59,139 bases of DNA from an uncultured Granulosicoccaceae bacterium (GTDB lineage: Bacteria > Pseudomonadota > Gammaproteobacteria > Granulosicoccales > Granulosicoccaceae): the NCBI GenBank assembly GCA_938035525.1, contig CALHOI010000006.1, positions 1 to 59,139 on the forward strand. The letters run 5' to 3'. A program made the position numbers and the translations under genes. The notes beneath the pieces are model-generated. The model was not told the origin of the DNA, made no database searches, and saw only the letters and a list, made by a program, of their open reading frames with translations. Shown piece by piece: positions 37,552 to 45,877 of this stretch. Within the stretch, counting starts at the first letter, position 1; each line of letters opens with the position of its first letter.

Positions 37552-39170
37552 TGAGTTACTCAGACAAAGCCCACGATCACCCAGGGCACGACGAGCACGA
37601 TGACCATCATCATGGACCGGCACCCGGTCTTATGCGTTGGATAACAACGACCAACCATAAAGACATTGGCACCCTGTATTTGTGGTTCTCGCTGATCATG
37701 TTTTTTATCGGCGGTGGCATGGCCTTGATTATTCGAGCTGAACTTGGCTCGCCAGGCTTGCAGTTTGTTGATCCGATGTTTTTCAACTCAATGACAACCA
37801 TGCACGCCATTGTCATGATATTCGGTGTGGTTATGCCTGCTTTTGTGGGCTTGGCTAACTGGATGATCCCCATGATGATTGGTGCGCCTGATATGGCCTT
37901 GCCACGACTCAACAACTGGTCGTTCTGGATTATGCCGTTCGCTTTCACCATCATGCTGTCCACTTTGTTTATGGACAGTGGTGGCCCGGCCGGTGGCTGG
38001 ACGCTTTATCCGCCGCTGGTTCTGCAAATGGGTGATAGCTTTGCGTTCGTTATTTTTGCTATTCACTTTATGGGCATATCCTCGGTGATGGGTTCGATTA
38101 ACATCGTCGCGACTATCTTCAACATGCGCCCACCTGGCATGACCATGATGAAGATGCCTATGTTCGTATGGACCTGGCTGATCACGGCTTATCTGCTTAT
38201 TGCAACTATTCCGGTATTTGCCGGTGCGGTAACCATGTTGTTAACCGACCGATTTTTCGGCACCAGCTTTTTCAGTGCAGCTGGCGGCGGCGACCCGGTT
38301 ATGTTCCAGCATATATTCTGGTTCTTCGGTCACCCTGAAGTGTATATATTGATTCTGCCAGCTTTCGGTATTGTGTCGTCCATTATTCCAACGTTTGCTC
38401 GCAAGCCACTGTTTGGTTACGACTCAATGGTGTACGCAACAGCGTCTATCGCATTCTTGTCTTTTATTGTTTGGGCACACCACATGTTTACCACTGGTAT
38501 GCCGTTGGCAGGAGAGCTGTTCTTTATGTTCTCCACCATGATGATATCGGTGCCTACTGGCGTTAAAGTGTTTAACTGGGTCGCTACCATGTGGCGCGGT
38601 TCCATGAGTTTTGAAACACCAATGCTGTTTGCTGTGGGCTTTGTGATCATGTTTACCATTGGTGGCTTATCGGGGCTAATGCTTGCGATCACGCCTGCTG
38701 ATATTCAGTATCACGATACTTACTTCGTGGTTGCTCACTTCCACTATGTATTGGTACCGGGCGCTATATATTCATTGATGGCCGCAACCTATTACTGGAT
38801 TCCAAAGTGGACCGGTAATATGTACGACGAAAAACTGGGTAAATTGCACTTCTGGATTTCCACTATTTTCGTTAACGTGCTGTTCTTCCCAATGCACTTT
38901 GTTGGTTTGGCTGGTATGCCGCGTCGTATACCCGACTACAACAACATTTTCGCAGACTGGAATTTCATCGCTACCATTGGTGCGTTCGGTTTTGGTTTCT
39001 CGCAACTGCTGTTTGTTTACATCATTCTCAAATGCATCAAAGGTGGCAAAGAAGCTACCGCTGAAGTGTGGGAAGGTGCACGCGGACTGGAGTGGACAGT
39101 GGCATCACCAGCGCCGTACCACACCTTTGAGGTTGCGCCACCAATCGACGCCAATACAGTGACTCGCTAG
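37551..39170 (+). CDS. coxA: Cytochrome c oxidase subunit I
   Basis: Catalytic subunit holding heme a and the heme a3-CuB centre. It has 539 residues and twelve membrane helices. WFFGHPEVYILILPAFG contains a CuB His, the crosslinked Tyr and the D-channel Glu, placing it in the A1 group; VWAHHMFTTGM has the next two CuB histidines, and HYVLVPGAIYS and HFHYV follow with heme ligands. The cytoplasmic N-terminus is strikingly His/Asp-rich (residues 8-22). No frameshift or lost ligand was seen. Translation is coupled to coxB. Confidence 0.97.
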   Translation: MSYSDKAHDHPGHDEHDDHHHGPAPGLMRWITTTNHKDIGTLYLWFSLIMFFIGGGMALIIRAELGSPGLQFVDPMFFNSMTTMHAIVMIFGVVMPAFVGLANWMIPMMIGAPDMALPRLNNWSFWIMPFAFTIMLSTLFMDSGGPAGGWTLYPPLVLQMGDSFAFVIFAIHFMGISSVMGSINIVATIFNMRPPGMTMMKMPMFVWTWLITAYLLIATIPVFAGAVTMLLTDRFFGTSFFSAAGGGDPVMFQHIFWFFGHPEVYILILPAFGIVSSIIPTFARKPLFGYDSMVYATASIAFLSFIVWAHHMFTTGMPLAGELFFMFSTMMISVPTGVKVFNWVATMWRGSMSFETPMLFAVGFVIMFTIGGLSGLMLAITPADIQYHDTYFVVAHFHYVLVPGAIYSLMAATYYWIPKWTGNMYDEKLGKLHFWISTIFVNVLFFPMHFVGLAGMPRRIPDYNNIFADWNFIATIGAFGFGFSQLLFVYIILKCIKGGKEATAEVWEGARGLEWTVASPAPYHTFEVAPPIDANTVTR

Positions 39171-39186
39171 GACAGTGAGTCATCCT

Positions 39187-39369
39187 ATGCGCGCAACTGA
39201 GACAGCGGACTCTGTGTCCGCTGTACCCGAGTCTATGACTGACAACAACAAGCAACAGCCTACGTTCTGGCGGCGATATCGCATGCCGATTATTCTGGGC
39301 ATCATTGCTTTGTGCCTGTATGTTGGCAGCATTGTCTGGATGGTTTTTGGGCGTGGTCAAGTTGGCTAG
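39187..39369 (+). CDS. Small single-helix membrane protein of the cox cluster
   Basis: About 60 residues: a polar N-terminus, then RRYRMPIILGIIALCLYVGS, giving one membrane helix with a basic cytoplasmic edge. Small proteins of this shape are often encoded between subunit I and ctaG and are presumed oxidase-associated. The start is uncertain: GTG 39175, ATG 39187 and ATG 39235 are all in frame and none has a strong ribosome site. The reading frame is kept clean between coxA and ctaG with 39 bp to the next gene. Confidence 0.65.
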   Translation: MRATETADSVSAVPESMTDNNKQQPTFWRRYRMPIILGIIALCLYVGSIVWMVFGRGQVG

Positions 39370-39408
39370 ATCAGGCCAGAACCAGCAGGATAAGACACGC
39401 GATAAGCA

Positions 39409-39963
39409 ATGAGCGATAATTCCACACATTCTCTAAAGCGTCATGGCCTGGTTGCGGGTAAAAGCCTGTTACTGGCTGTAGCCATGTTCGGCTTCGGCTA
39501 TTTAATGGTGCCCATATACGACATCATTTGCGAAGTCACTGGGCTTAACGGGAAAACCGGGCGAGTCAGCGTGGCCGAGGCTGAAGCTAATGCCGCAGCC
39601 GCATCCGACCGACTGGTTACCGTGGAGTTTGTCGCCAGTATCAATTCGGGCGGCACATGGGTGTTTAAGCCGACGGTACACGAAATGCAGGTTAAACCTG
39701 GAGAGCTGTACCAAACCAGTTATTATGCTGAAAATTTATCAAATAATGCGGTTGTGGGCCAGGCGACGCCTAGCGTGTCACCACAGGCAGCGGCCAAGCA
39801 CTTTAATAAAACTGAGTGTTTTTGCTTTACGCGACAAGTTTTTGAGGCAAAGGCCTCTAAAGACATGCCGATAACCTTTGTTATCGACCCGGATTTGCCC
39901 GTTAACGTCGACAGAGTAACGTTGTCGTATACGTTTTTTAAGTCGCCTGATCAAACAACCTGA
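39409..39963 (+). CDS. ctaG: Cytochrome c oxidase assembly protein (Cox11), CuB insertion
   Basis: Copper chaperone that delivers CuB to subunit I. It has 184 residues: one N-terminal membrane helix (about 15-37), then a periplasmic immunoglobulin-like domain. The copper-binding motif ECFCF (about residue 140) is intact and is followed by TRQ as in the family. Ends with SYTFFK. It has the standard position between coxA and coxC. Confidence 0.96.
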   Translation: MSDNSTHSLKRHGLVAGKSLLLAVAMFGFGYLMVPIYDIICEVTGLNGKTGRVSVAEAEANAAAASDRLVTVEFVASINSGGTWVFKPTVHEMQVKPGELYQTSYYAENLSNNAVVGQATPSVSPQAAAKHFNKTECFCFTRQVFEAKASKDMPITFVIDPDLPVNVDRVTLSYTFFKSPDQTT

Positions 39964-40053
39964 ATTGGGTTGTCACTGATTAACGCCGATTGGTTTTATA
40001 AGAATTTTTGTTTTAGCGTCTTTTAATTTTACTTTGCATATAGGACTACCCCA

Positions 40054-40923
40054 ATGAGCGGTGCTTCTGACTACTATGTTCCGCATGAGGCCAAATGGCC
40101 GATCGTGGGCTCGATCGGTTTGTTTGTGTTTTTTATGGGCTTTGCCAATTGGCTGAATGGTCGCGTCCTGGGTCGCGAATTATTCATTGCTGGCAGTATC
40201 ATTCTTATTGTCATGATGTTTGGCTGGTTCGGCACCGTGATCAAAGAAAGTGAGGCGGGCACGTACAGCCCTCAGGTCGATACCTCGTTCCGCATGTGCA
40301 TGATGTGGTTTATCTTTTCTGAAGTCATGTTCTTTGGTGCCTTCTTTGGTGCGCTGTTTTATGCACGCACTTTTTCTGGACCTTGGCTTGGTGGCGAGGG
40401 CGGCGGCGGCGCAGACGTCACCAACGCTGTGCTTTGGGCAGGGCACGACTACATGTGGCCCAGCGATGGACCGGCTGACATAGCGGGTAAGTGGAGCCCA
40501 ATGGGCTGGTTCGGACTGCCACTCATCAACACATTATTGTTATTAACCAGTGGCGTGACTTGCACCATTGCCCATCATGCAATCAAGGAAGACAACCGGA
40601 AGAAAATGGTTCGCTGGCTGGCTGCCACCGTGGCTCTGGGTTTCATCTTCGTGGGCTTGCAGGCATTCGAGTATTACGAAGCCTACGCGCACCTGAACCT
40701 GAAAATGAGCAGCGGTATTTATGGATCCACCTTCTTTATGCTTACGGGTTTCCACGGCTTTCATGTCACCATGGGTGCCATCATGCTGTTGGTGGTTATG
40801 ATGCGCGGCATGAAGGGGCACTTTACATCGAAAAACCATTTCGCTTTCGAAGCCGCCGCTTGGTATTGGCACTTTGTTGATGTGGTCTGGTTGGGTCTGT
40901 TTGTCTTCGTCTATCTTTTCTAG
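40054..40923 (+). CDS. coxC: Cytochrome c oxidase subunit III
   Basis: Seven-helix membrane subunit that stabilises proton uptake into subunit I. It has 289 residues. MWFIFSEVMFFGAFFGALF in the third helix and GFHGFHVTMGAIMLLVVMM near the end are diagnostic, as is WYWHFVDVVWLGLFVFVYL at the C-terminus. It starts 90 bp after ctaG and ends the block of structural oxidase genes. Confidence 0.96.
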   Translation: MSGASDYYVPHEAKWPIVGSIGLFVFFMGFANWLNGRVLGRELFIAGSIILIVMMFGWFGTVIKESEAGTYSPQVDTSFRMCMMWFIFSEVMFFGAFFGALFYARTFSGPWLGGEGGGGADVTNAVLWAGHDYMWPSDGPADIAGKWSPMGWFGLPLINTLLLLTSGVTCTIAHHAIKEDNRKKMVRWLAATVALGFIFVGLQAFEYYEAYAHLNLKMSSGIYGSTFFMLTGFHGFHVTMGAIMLLVVMMRGMKGHFTSKNHFAFEAAAWYWHFVDVVWLGLFVFVYLF

Positions 40924-41036
40924 ACAACCGACACACGTTCGCTGATTATCAGGGGGCGGGGGATTTACCATTGCCACATAACTTATGTGAGCGCTGGTAC
41001 ATCCTTCGTCCCCTTTTTTCGTTAAAGGAAATAACT

Positions 41037-41615
41037 GTGACATCAATCAACTCTCTTTGTGTTTACTGTGGTTCCAGCGTTGGAGCCAAGTCCGACTACG
41101 TGGCAGGCAGTGAGGCTCTGGCGCAAGCCATGGCCACACGGGGCATGTCCTTAGTATACGGCGGTGCTCACGTTGGCATTATGGGAGCTGTCGCCAATCG
41201 CTTGATGTCGCTCGATGGTCAGGTTTACGGTGTTATCCCCGAGTCTCTTGTAAAGTTGGAAGTCGCGCATGAGGGGTTAAGCGAATTGTTTGTGGTAGCA
41301 GACATGCACGAGCGCAAGGCCAAGATGGCCGATCTGTCCGATGGCTTCGTGGCTTTACCCGGTGGGCTGGGTACCTTTGAAGAGTTGTTCGAGATGCTCA
41401 CCTGGGCACAGCTGGGTTTTCACACCAAACCTGTGGGCTTACTCAATGTGGCTGGTTTTTACGACGAGTTGTTGCGGTTTCTGGATACAGCCTGCGAACA
41501 GGGCTTTATGAAGCAAGCACACCGCGACATACTAATTGCCGATACTGATCCCGATACCCTGCTTGATCGTATGAATGTATACGAAGCGCAATACAAATCG
41601 AAGCTACCAGATTGA
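41037..41615 (+). CDS. LOG-family (TIGR00730) nucleoside monophosphate phosphoribohydrolase
   Basis: A 192-residue Rossmann-fold protein. The hallmark motif PGGLGTFEE is at residues 108-116 with the conserved Arg in MHERKAKM near 93. LOG enzymes release free cytokinin-type bases from nucleotide precursors; in most bacteria the natural substrate is uncertain (AMP and related nucleotides). The start is GTG 41037, nine bases after AAGGA; the frame extends 22 codons upstream without support. It sits inside the cytochrome oxidase cluster, which is not its usual place. A remarkable array of TGA-containing repeats follows its stop. Confidence 0.9.
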   Translation: MTSINSLCVYCGSSVGAKSDYVAGSEALAQAMATRGMSLVYGGAHVGIMGAVANRLMSLDGQVYGVIPESLVKLEVAHEGLSELFVVADMHERKAKMADLSDGFVALPGGLGTFEELFEMLTWAQLGFHTKPVGLLNVAGFYDELLRFLDTACEQGFMKQAHRDILIADTDPDTLLDRMNVYEAQYKSKLPD

Positions 41616-41709
41616 ATTGAAGCGGACTGAATTGACGCGGACTGAATTGATCGCTATTGAATATATAAGGGTTGAGTAGAACCTGATTGACCGTGTAGAA
41701 CCTGATTGA
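41610..41709. repeat. 15-bp repeat array with periodic in-frame TGA codons
   Basis: Three tandem 15-bp units (GATTGAATTGAAGCG at 41610, GACTGAATTGACGCG at 41625, GACTGAATTGATCGC at 41640) are followed by degenerate copies and by GTAGAACCTGATTGA twice (41676-41690, 41695-41709). In the frame of the LOG gene, TGA occurs at 41613, 41628, 41643, 41658, 41673, 41688 and 41703: seven stops at exact 15-nt steps. Confidence 0.9.
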
Positions 41710-41736
41710 GTAGTCCAGGTGTTTTTTCGGTTGGCC

Positions 41737-42000
41737 TTACTCAGTCGTTTTGGCTGGGGCGTTCGCGCCGTTTTCGCTATTACTGCCGTATGAAGGGTTT
41801 TGGTTGAAGTCGACAACGCCGGTGGCTGCGGCAATCAGCACCACCACTATGGTCAGCAGCGATAGCCCAATACGCAGGGTAAGCGCATTGACAGTGCGTT
41901 TGGTCTGGCCTTTGTCTTTGACCAAAAAGTACAAGCCTGAAAACAAACTGATAAGAATAAATACCAGTAGCAGCAGCACAATGAATTTAACGAATAGCAT
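41737..42000 (-). CDS. DUF2909-type twin-membrane-helix protein
   Basis: About 87 residues from ATG 42000. The first helix and loop (VKFIVLLLLVFILISLFSGL, then YFLVKDKGQTKRTVNALTLR) and the second helix (IGLSLLTIVVVLIAAATG) match DUF2909, a family of small membrane proteins found in cytochrome oxidase clusters. It is encoded on the strand opposite to the flanking cox genes. The frame extends 11 codons upstream (GTG 42033), but family members begin near the first helix. Its tail is acidic and Asn/Ala-rich. Function unknown; probably oxidase assembly or stability. Confidence 0.75.
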   Translation of the reverse strand: MLFVKFIVLLLLVFILISLFSGLYFLVKDKGQTKRTVNALTLRIGLSLLTIVVVLIAAATGVVDFNQNPSYGSNSENGANAPAKTTE

Positions 42001-42073
42001 AAGCAATAGAGTAACACTGCTTGCTGCACTCACGCTGTATCATCTGAAAATATAACCCTGAAGGCTTGAACCA

Positions 42074-42865
42074 TTGCGCATTGGCAACTTTGAACATAAC
42101 CCGAGTGCCTTGATTGTTGTGCTTTACGGGGTGTTTCTGGCGGCCCTGTTAGCGCTTGGCACCTGGCAAATGAAGCGTGCTGCCGAGAAAATCACCATCC
42201 TCAATGCCGCTGAGCAAGCGCTTAACACCGAGGCTGTTGCGCCGCATCAGCTGGGCGACCTGACCGCCGCCGCAGTTGCTCACACACAGGTCACGTTTTC
42301 CGGGTCGTACGATAGCGAGCGGCAGTTCTTGTGGGATAATCGGGTGCACAAAAGCCAGGCTGGCTATGAGGTGATTACCCCGGTTAAAACAGATACTGGC
42401 ATAGTGCTGGTAAACCGTGGCTGGATTGCCCAAGGGCGCACGCGCCAGGACATACCCGATATCCGTATTCGAAGCGCCAATGACGTTATTGCGCATACAG
42501 GTCTCTTTTCCAGGCCATCTAAGGGTTTGATGAGCGGCGATGCGTTATCAACAATAAACAACACTGAACCTGAATCATGGCCGCGATTGTTACAATACTT
42601 CGATTATCAGGCTATAGAGGCTGCATTGGGTGAGCCTGTGTTGGCTGGCGTTGTTCAACCACAGCAACTGCAAACAGACAAAGAAGCCGCACAAACAACT
42701 TCGACGGCAGCAAACGCGGCGTTATACACGGCCAACTGGGAGCCAGCCGCCGCTATTGGCCCAACAAGGCATTATGGCTATGCGTTTCAATGGTATGCCA
42801 TGGCTTTGGCACTGACCATTTTATATATTGTGTACAACACTAAACGGATAAAGCCGGATACATGA
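42074..42865 (+). CDS. SURF1 family cytochrome oxidase biogenesis protein
   Basis: Membrane protein thought to carry or insert heme a into subunit I. It has 263 residues, an N-terminal helix (about 13-32) followed by GTWQMKRAAEK, a periplasmic domain with FLWDNRVHKSQAGYEVITPV and VLVNRGWI, and a second helix at the C-terminus with YGYAFQWYAMALAL. The start is TTG 42074 with GAAGG nine bases ahead. It overlaps the next gene by 4 bp (ATGA). Its presence implies a heme A-containing oxidase, although heme A synthase is not encoded in this cluster. Confidence 0.93.
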   Translation: MRIGNFEHNPSALIVVLYGVFLAALLALGTWQMKRAAEKITILNAAEQALNTEAVAPHQLGDLTAAAVAHTQVTFSGSYDSERQFLWDNRVHKSQAGYEVITPVKTDTGIVLVNRGWIAQGRTRQDIPDIRIRSANDVIAHTGLFSRPSKGLMSGDALSTINNTEPESWPRLLQYFDYQAIEAALGEPVLAGVVQPQQLQTDKEAAQTTSTAANAALYTANWEPAAAIGPTRHYGYAFQWYAMALALTILYIVYNTKRIKPDT

Positions 42866-43533
42866 GCACGACTCCACAACAAAACACACCTTTGCGCGAT
42901 GCCAATGGTGAGATCATTATCGATGAAGCCGCTCGCTCGGCTTCTCGCAAAAAGCTGGTATGGATTTTTGCGTTGTTCTTTTTGCCACTGTTTTTAGCCA
43001 CTATCTGGTTTCAGGTGGTGCAAACAGGTGCGATCAGTTGGAGCAGCACATCGCGCGGCGAATTAATTTCGCCGGCAGTGCCGTTAACCGAGTTTGCGCT
43101 GGTGGAAGAGGGTACAGACAAACCCTTTGTGCTTGATGAAGTCCGCGGTAAGTGGACCATCATGTATGTGCCTGGCACAAGCTGCGACGACGCTTGCAAG
43201 CAGGCGCTTATTGATATTCGGCAAACGCGGTTAGCGCTGAATCATCGTATGGCGCGAGTGCAGCGCGTGTTGCTGATGGAGCAGCCACCGGCCTTTGACG
43301 AAGAATTTTCCGCTGCACAACTAGGCTTGCGTGTCATTGGTGGCAGCCCGCAAGCCATTGCCAGCTTGATCGACCAGGTTGATCAAGCGCAAAGCAACAT
43401 GGAATCAAAATCCAACCTGATTTATCTTATCGACCCGTTTGGTAATTTGATGATGCGCTACACAACCGATCAACTGAGCAAGCCTTTATTCAAAGACATA
43501 AAGCACTTGTTAAAATCATCACGTATTGGTTAG
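42862..43533 (+). CDS. Membrane-anchored thioredoxin-fold protein of the cox cluster (SCO-like)
   Basis: A 223-residue protein with one N-terminal membrane helix (about 31-53) and a periplasmic domain that reads as a degenerate SCO/thioredoxin fold: GKWTIMYVPGTSCDDACKQA contains C108-x3-C112, and YLIDPFGNLMMRY is the matching C-terminal strand. The His that completes the copper site of SCO1 was not found, so a redox role on CuA cysteines is as likely as copper transfer. Equivalent genes follow SURF1 in Pseudomonas and relatives. The next gene begins after 6 bp. Confidence 0.75.
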   Translation: MSTTPQQNTPLRDANGEIIIDEAARSASRKKLVWIFALFFLPLFLATIWFQVVQTGAISWSSTSRGELISPAVPLTEFALVEEGTDKPFVLDEVRGKWTIMYVPGTSCDDACKQALIDIRQTRLALNHRMARVQRVLLMEQPPAFDEEFSAAQLGLRVIGGSPQAIASLIDQVDQAQSNMESKSNLIYLIDPFGNLMMRYTTDQLSKPLFKDIKHLLKSSRIG

Positions 43534-43539
43534 TATTTT

Positions 43540-44256
43540 ATGCAAAATTCGATAAAAAACTTGGGTGTCACCACCGACCTTGAGGTATTAGATCAGTGCC
43601 TGAAATTGACTGATCAATTTGTTATTGATGCCGGTTGTGGCAATATGCATTTATCCAAAGCACTTGCCGAACGCGGTGCGCATGTGCTGGCAATTGACCC
43701 TGACCCCATACAGGCGGAAAAAAACCGGCAAGCTAAAACCATAACCAATGTTGGATTTACCGAAACCGGTGCCGATCAAATACCGGTAGAAAACCAGTCG
43801 GTCGATGGCGTTGTGTTCTCTTACTCATTGCATCATGTGCCCAGTGATTTGTACCCGCAGGTGTTCGGTGAATGTTTGCGTATTCTTAAGCCAGAGGGTT
43901 TTCTGTACATCATAGAGCCGGTTGCCAGTGGTGACCTAAATGAAGTGATGCGCTTGTTTCATGATGAGGCCCAAGTCAGAGCCCTTGCGCAACAAGCCAT
44001 CGATACACACGGTGTACCCAATTTTGCGAGCACCGAAGTTTTTGAATACAAGCTAGCCAAGCAATACAGCTCGTGGGAGCAATTTGCCGATGGCTACGCT
44101 GCCAAGTCTTTCAATACCGGTTACACGGAAGCGCAGGTGCGCAGTGATGCAGTGCGTGAGAGATTCATTGCCTTGGGTGAACCCACGCAGTTTGCCTTTG
44201 AGTCGCCCATGCGTGCCACTTGGTTACAAGGTCCGCGAAGTACCCGTATTGCATAA
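43540..44256 (+). CDS. Class I SAM-dependent methyltransferase
   Basis: A 238-residue methyltransferase: motif I VIDAGCGNMHLSKALAERGA near 28, acidic motif II AIDPDP near 50, VDGVVFSYSLHHVP near 88, and LKPEGFLYIIEP near 119. The substrate is not evident; the layout resembles ubiquinone/menaquinone-type or small-molecule methyltransferases. It occupies the place where ctaA/COX15 (heme A synthase) normally lies, between the SCO-like gene and ctaB, starting 6 bp after the former. Confidence 0.82.
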   Translation: MQNSIKNLGVTTDLEVLDQCLKLTDQFVIDAGCGNMHLSKALAERGAHVLAIDPDPIQAEKNRQAKTITNVGFTETGADQIPVENQSVDGVVFSYSLHHVPSDLYPQVFGECLRILKPEGFLYIIEPVASGDLNEVMRLFHDEAQVRALAQQAIDTHGVPNFASTEVFEYKLAKQYSSWEQFADGYAAKSFNTGYTEAQVRSDAVRERFIALGEPTQFAFESPMRATWLQGPRSTRIA

Positions 44257-44336
44257 GTCGGACACTATTAAAACCGACCAACATCAGGTAGGCTATCGGT
44301 GCGATTGGTAGCATACGGGCGTCAGCCCGGCAGACG

Positions 44337-45257
44337 ATGAAATCCCAAACTATTCATAATCCAATAACGGCGTTCACGGCGCATTGGCGCGACTATCTGG
44401 AAATCACCAAGCCCAAAGTCGTGTTGCTGCTGGTGTTTACCGCCATGGTCGGTATGGCGCTAGCCGTCCCAGCCTGGCCGCCACTACAAGAAGCCTTTTT
44501 TGGTTTGTTGGGCATTGGTTTGGCATCGGCCTCTGCTGCTGCAATAAATCACGTCATAGACCAACGCAGTGACGCGCAAATGGGGCGTACCAAAAATCGC
44601 CCGATTCCTCAAGGTGCATTAAACACTAAGCAGTGCTTGCTGTTTGCTTTTGCCTTGGGCGCTATTGCCATGTTGATGTTAGTGGTGCTGGTAAACCCGC
44701 TCACCGCTGTACTGACATTTTTATCGTTAATCGGCTATGCCATTGTTTATACGGTTTACCTGAAACGCGCCACACCACAAAACATTGTGATTGGTGGTGC
44801 TGCCGGTGCCATGCCACCCGTGCTTGGCTGGGCTGCCGTCACAGGCGAGGTCACCGCCGGTGCCTTATTGCTATTCCTTATAGTGTTTATCTGGACACCG
44901 CCTCATTTTTGGGCTTTGGCCATACACCGCCGCGAAGACTACGCCAAAGTTGATATCCCCATGCTGCCCGTGACGCACGGCGTTGCGTTTACGCGGATAC
45001 AAATATTGCTGTACACCATATTGCTGTTGATTATCAGCATCTTTCCTTATTTGATTGGCATGAGCGGTTTGTTGTACTTGGCAGCAGCCGTTATTTTTGG
45101 ATCGATGTTTTTGTACCACGTGATAAAAATGTTTAACGAGAAAAACGAGAAACAGCCCATCAAAACGTTTGTGTTTTCCATTAATTATTTAATGTGGTTG
45201 TTTGGCGTGATGCTGGTTGATCACTATGTGCCATTAGTTAGTCGACTTTTACTGTAG
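44337..45257 (+). CDS. ctaB: Protoheme IX farnesyltransferase (heme O synthase)
   Basis: UbiA-family membrane enzyme that adds a farnesyl group to heme b to make heme O. It has 306 residues and about nine membrane helices. The first Asp-rich loop is NHVIDQRSDAQMGRTKNRP and the second HRREDYAKVDIPMLPVTHG; YTVYLKRATPQNIVIGGAAGAMPP is a further signature. Heme O must then be oxidised to heme A by CtaA, whose gene is not here. It ends the cox cluster. Confidence 0.96.
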   Translation: MKSQTIHNPITAFTAHWRDYLEITKPKVVLLLVFTAMVGMALAVPAWPPLQEAFFGLLGIGLASASAAAINHVIDQRSDAQMGRTKNRPIPQGALNTKQCLLFAFALGAIAMLMLVVLVNPLTAVLTFLSLIGYAIVYTVYLKRATPQNIVIGGAAGAMPPVLGWAAVTGEVTAGALLLFLIVFIWTPPHFWALAIHRREDYAKVDIPMLPVTHGVAFTRIQILLYTILLLIISIFPYLIGMSGLLYLAAAVIFGSMFLYHVIKMFNEKNEKQPIKTFVFSINYLMWLFGVMLVDHYVPLVSRLLL

Positions 45258-45359
45258 CGCGCAGAGCACTTGCGGAGTAGACCTTACTTAGCAAGTTCAA
45301 TATGTACTAGTGGCTGCGCAGATTGAACGGCGAAAAAGCGCTATGGAGTAGAAGCAACG

Positions 45360-45689
45360 TCATTGAGCGTTTTTATTTGCGCTCCTTTTTGGGATGTCGG
45401 GTATTTGCGACTCCAGCAGGCACACTAGCACACGCAATACGTACCCCATCCAGGAAAACAAGACAAATAGCCCCATCAGTTTGGCGGATTGAATGATATT
45501 GATATCCAGCCACGGTTCAACCATCCCGGACAGCCAATCAGTTGAATTGGGAGAAGCAAATGGTGCTACTGAAATGGCAAACATCACAATGGCGGATACA
45601 AGCAGTAAAAAAGCACTGATAAGCACAATGCTGGAAATTAATTTTGCGGTATTAGCTGTTGAGCGGTGCCTGCGAAGTTCTCGATCCAT
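45360..45689 (-). CDS. Hypothetical membrane protein
   Basis: 109 residues with two hydrophobic helices (about 15-40 and 70-92), a basic N-terminus (RELRRHR) and a polar, Lys/Asn-rich end. Not recognised. AGGA about ten bases ahead of the ATG supports translation. It converges on ctaB and is the first gene of the accessory segment. The last helix reads as a membrane segment (LMGLFVLFSWMGYVLRVLVC). A small inner-membrane accessory protein is all that can be said. Confidence 0.55.
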   Translation of the reverse strand: MDRELRRHRSTANTAKLISSIVLISAFLLLVSAIVMFAISVAPFASPNSTDWLSGMVEPWLDINIIQSAKLMGLFVLFSWMGYVLRVLVCLLESQIPDIPKRSANKNAQ

Positions 45690-45877
45690 TATTCTGGTTT
45701 CCTAGCAACGGTAAGTATGCTCACATAACAAAAGAACCAAGCAAGGTCTGTCGCTTACCAAATCGTAAAAAAATTCTTCTACTGGCAATTAGTCACGAGG
45801 ATCTATTGATTCCTCCGCGTCACTCATAGTTTGGTATCGAATTCAAATATGGTGCTCTTTAAGAAAGTCTTTTATGT

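Noticed and set aside
41604-41834. Minus-strand frame with pentapeptide periodicity (Ser every fifth residue)
   Set aside because: It is only the antisense reading of the 15-bp repeat array after the LOG gene, overlaps the DUF2909 gene and lacks a start with a ribosome site.
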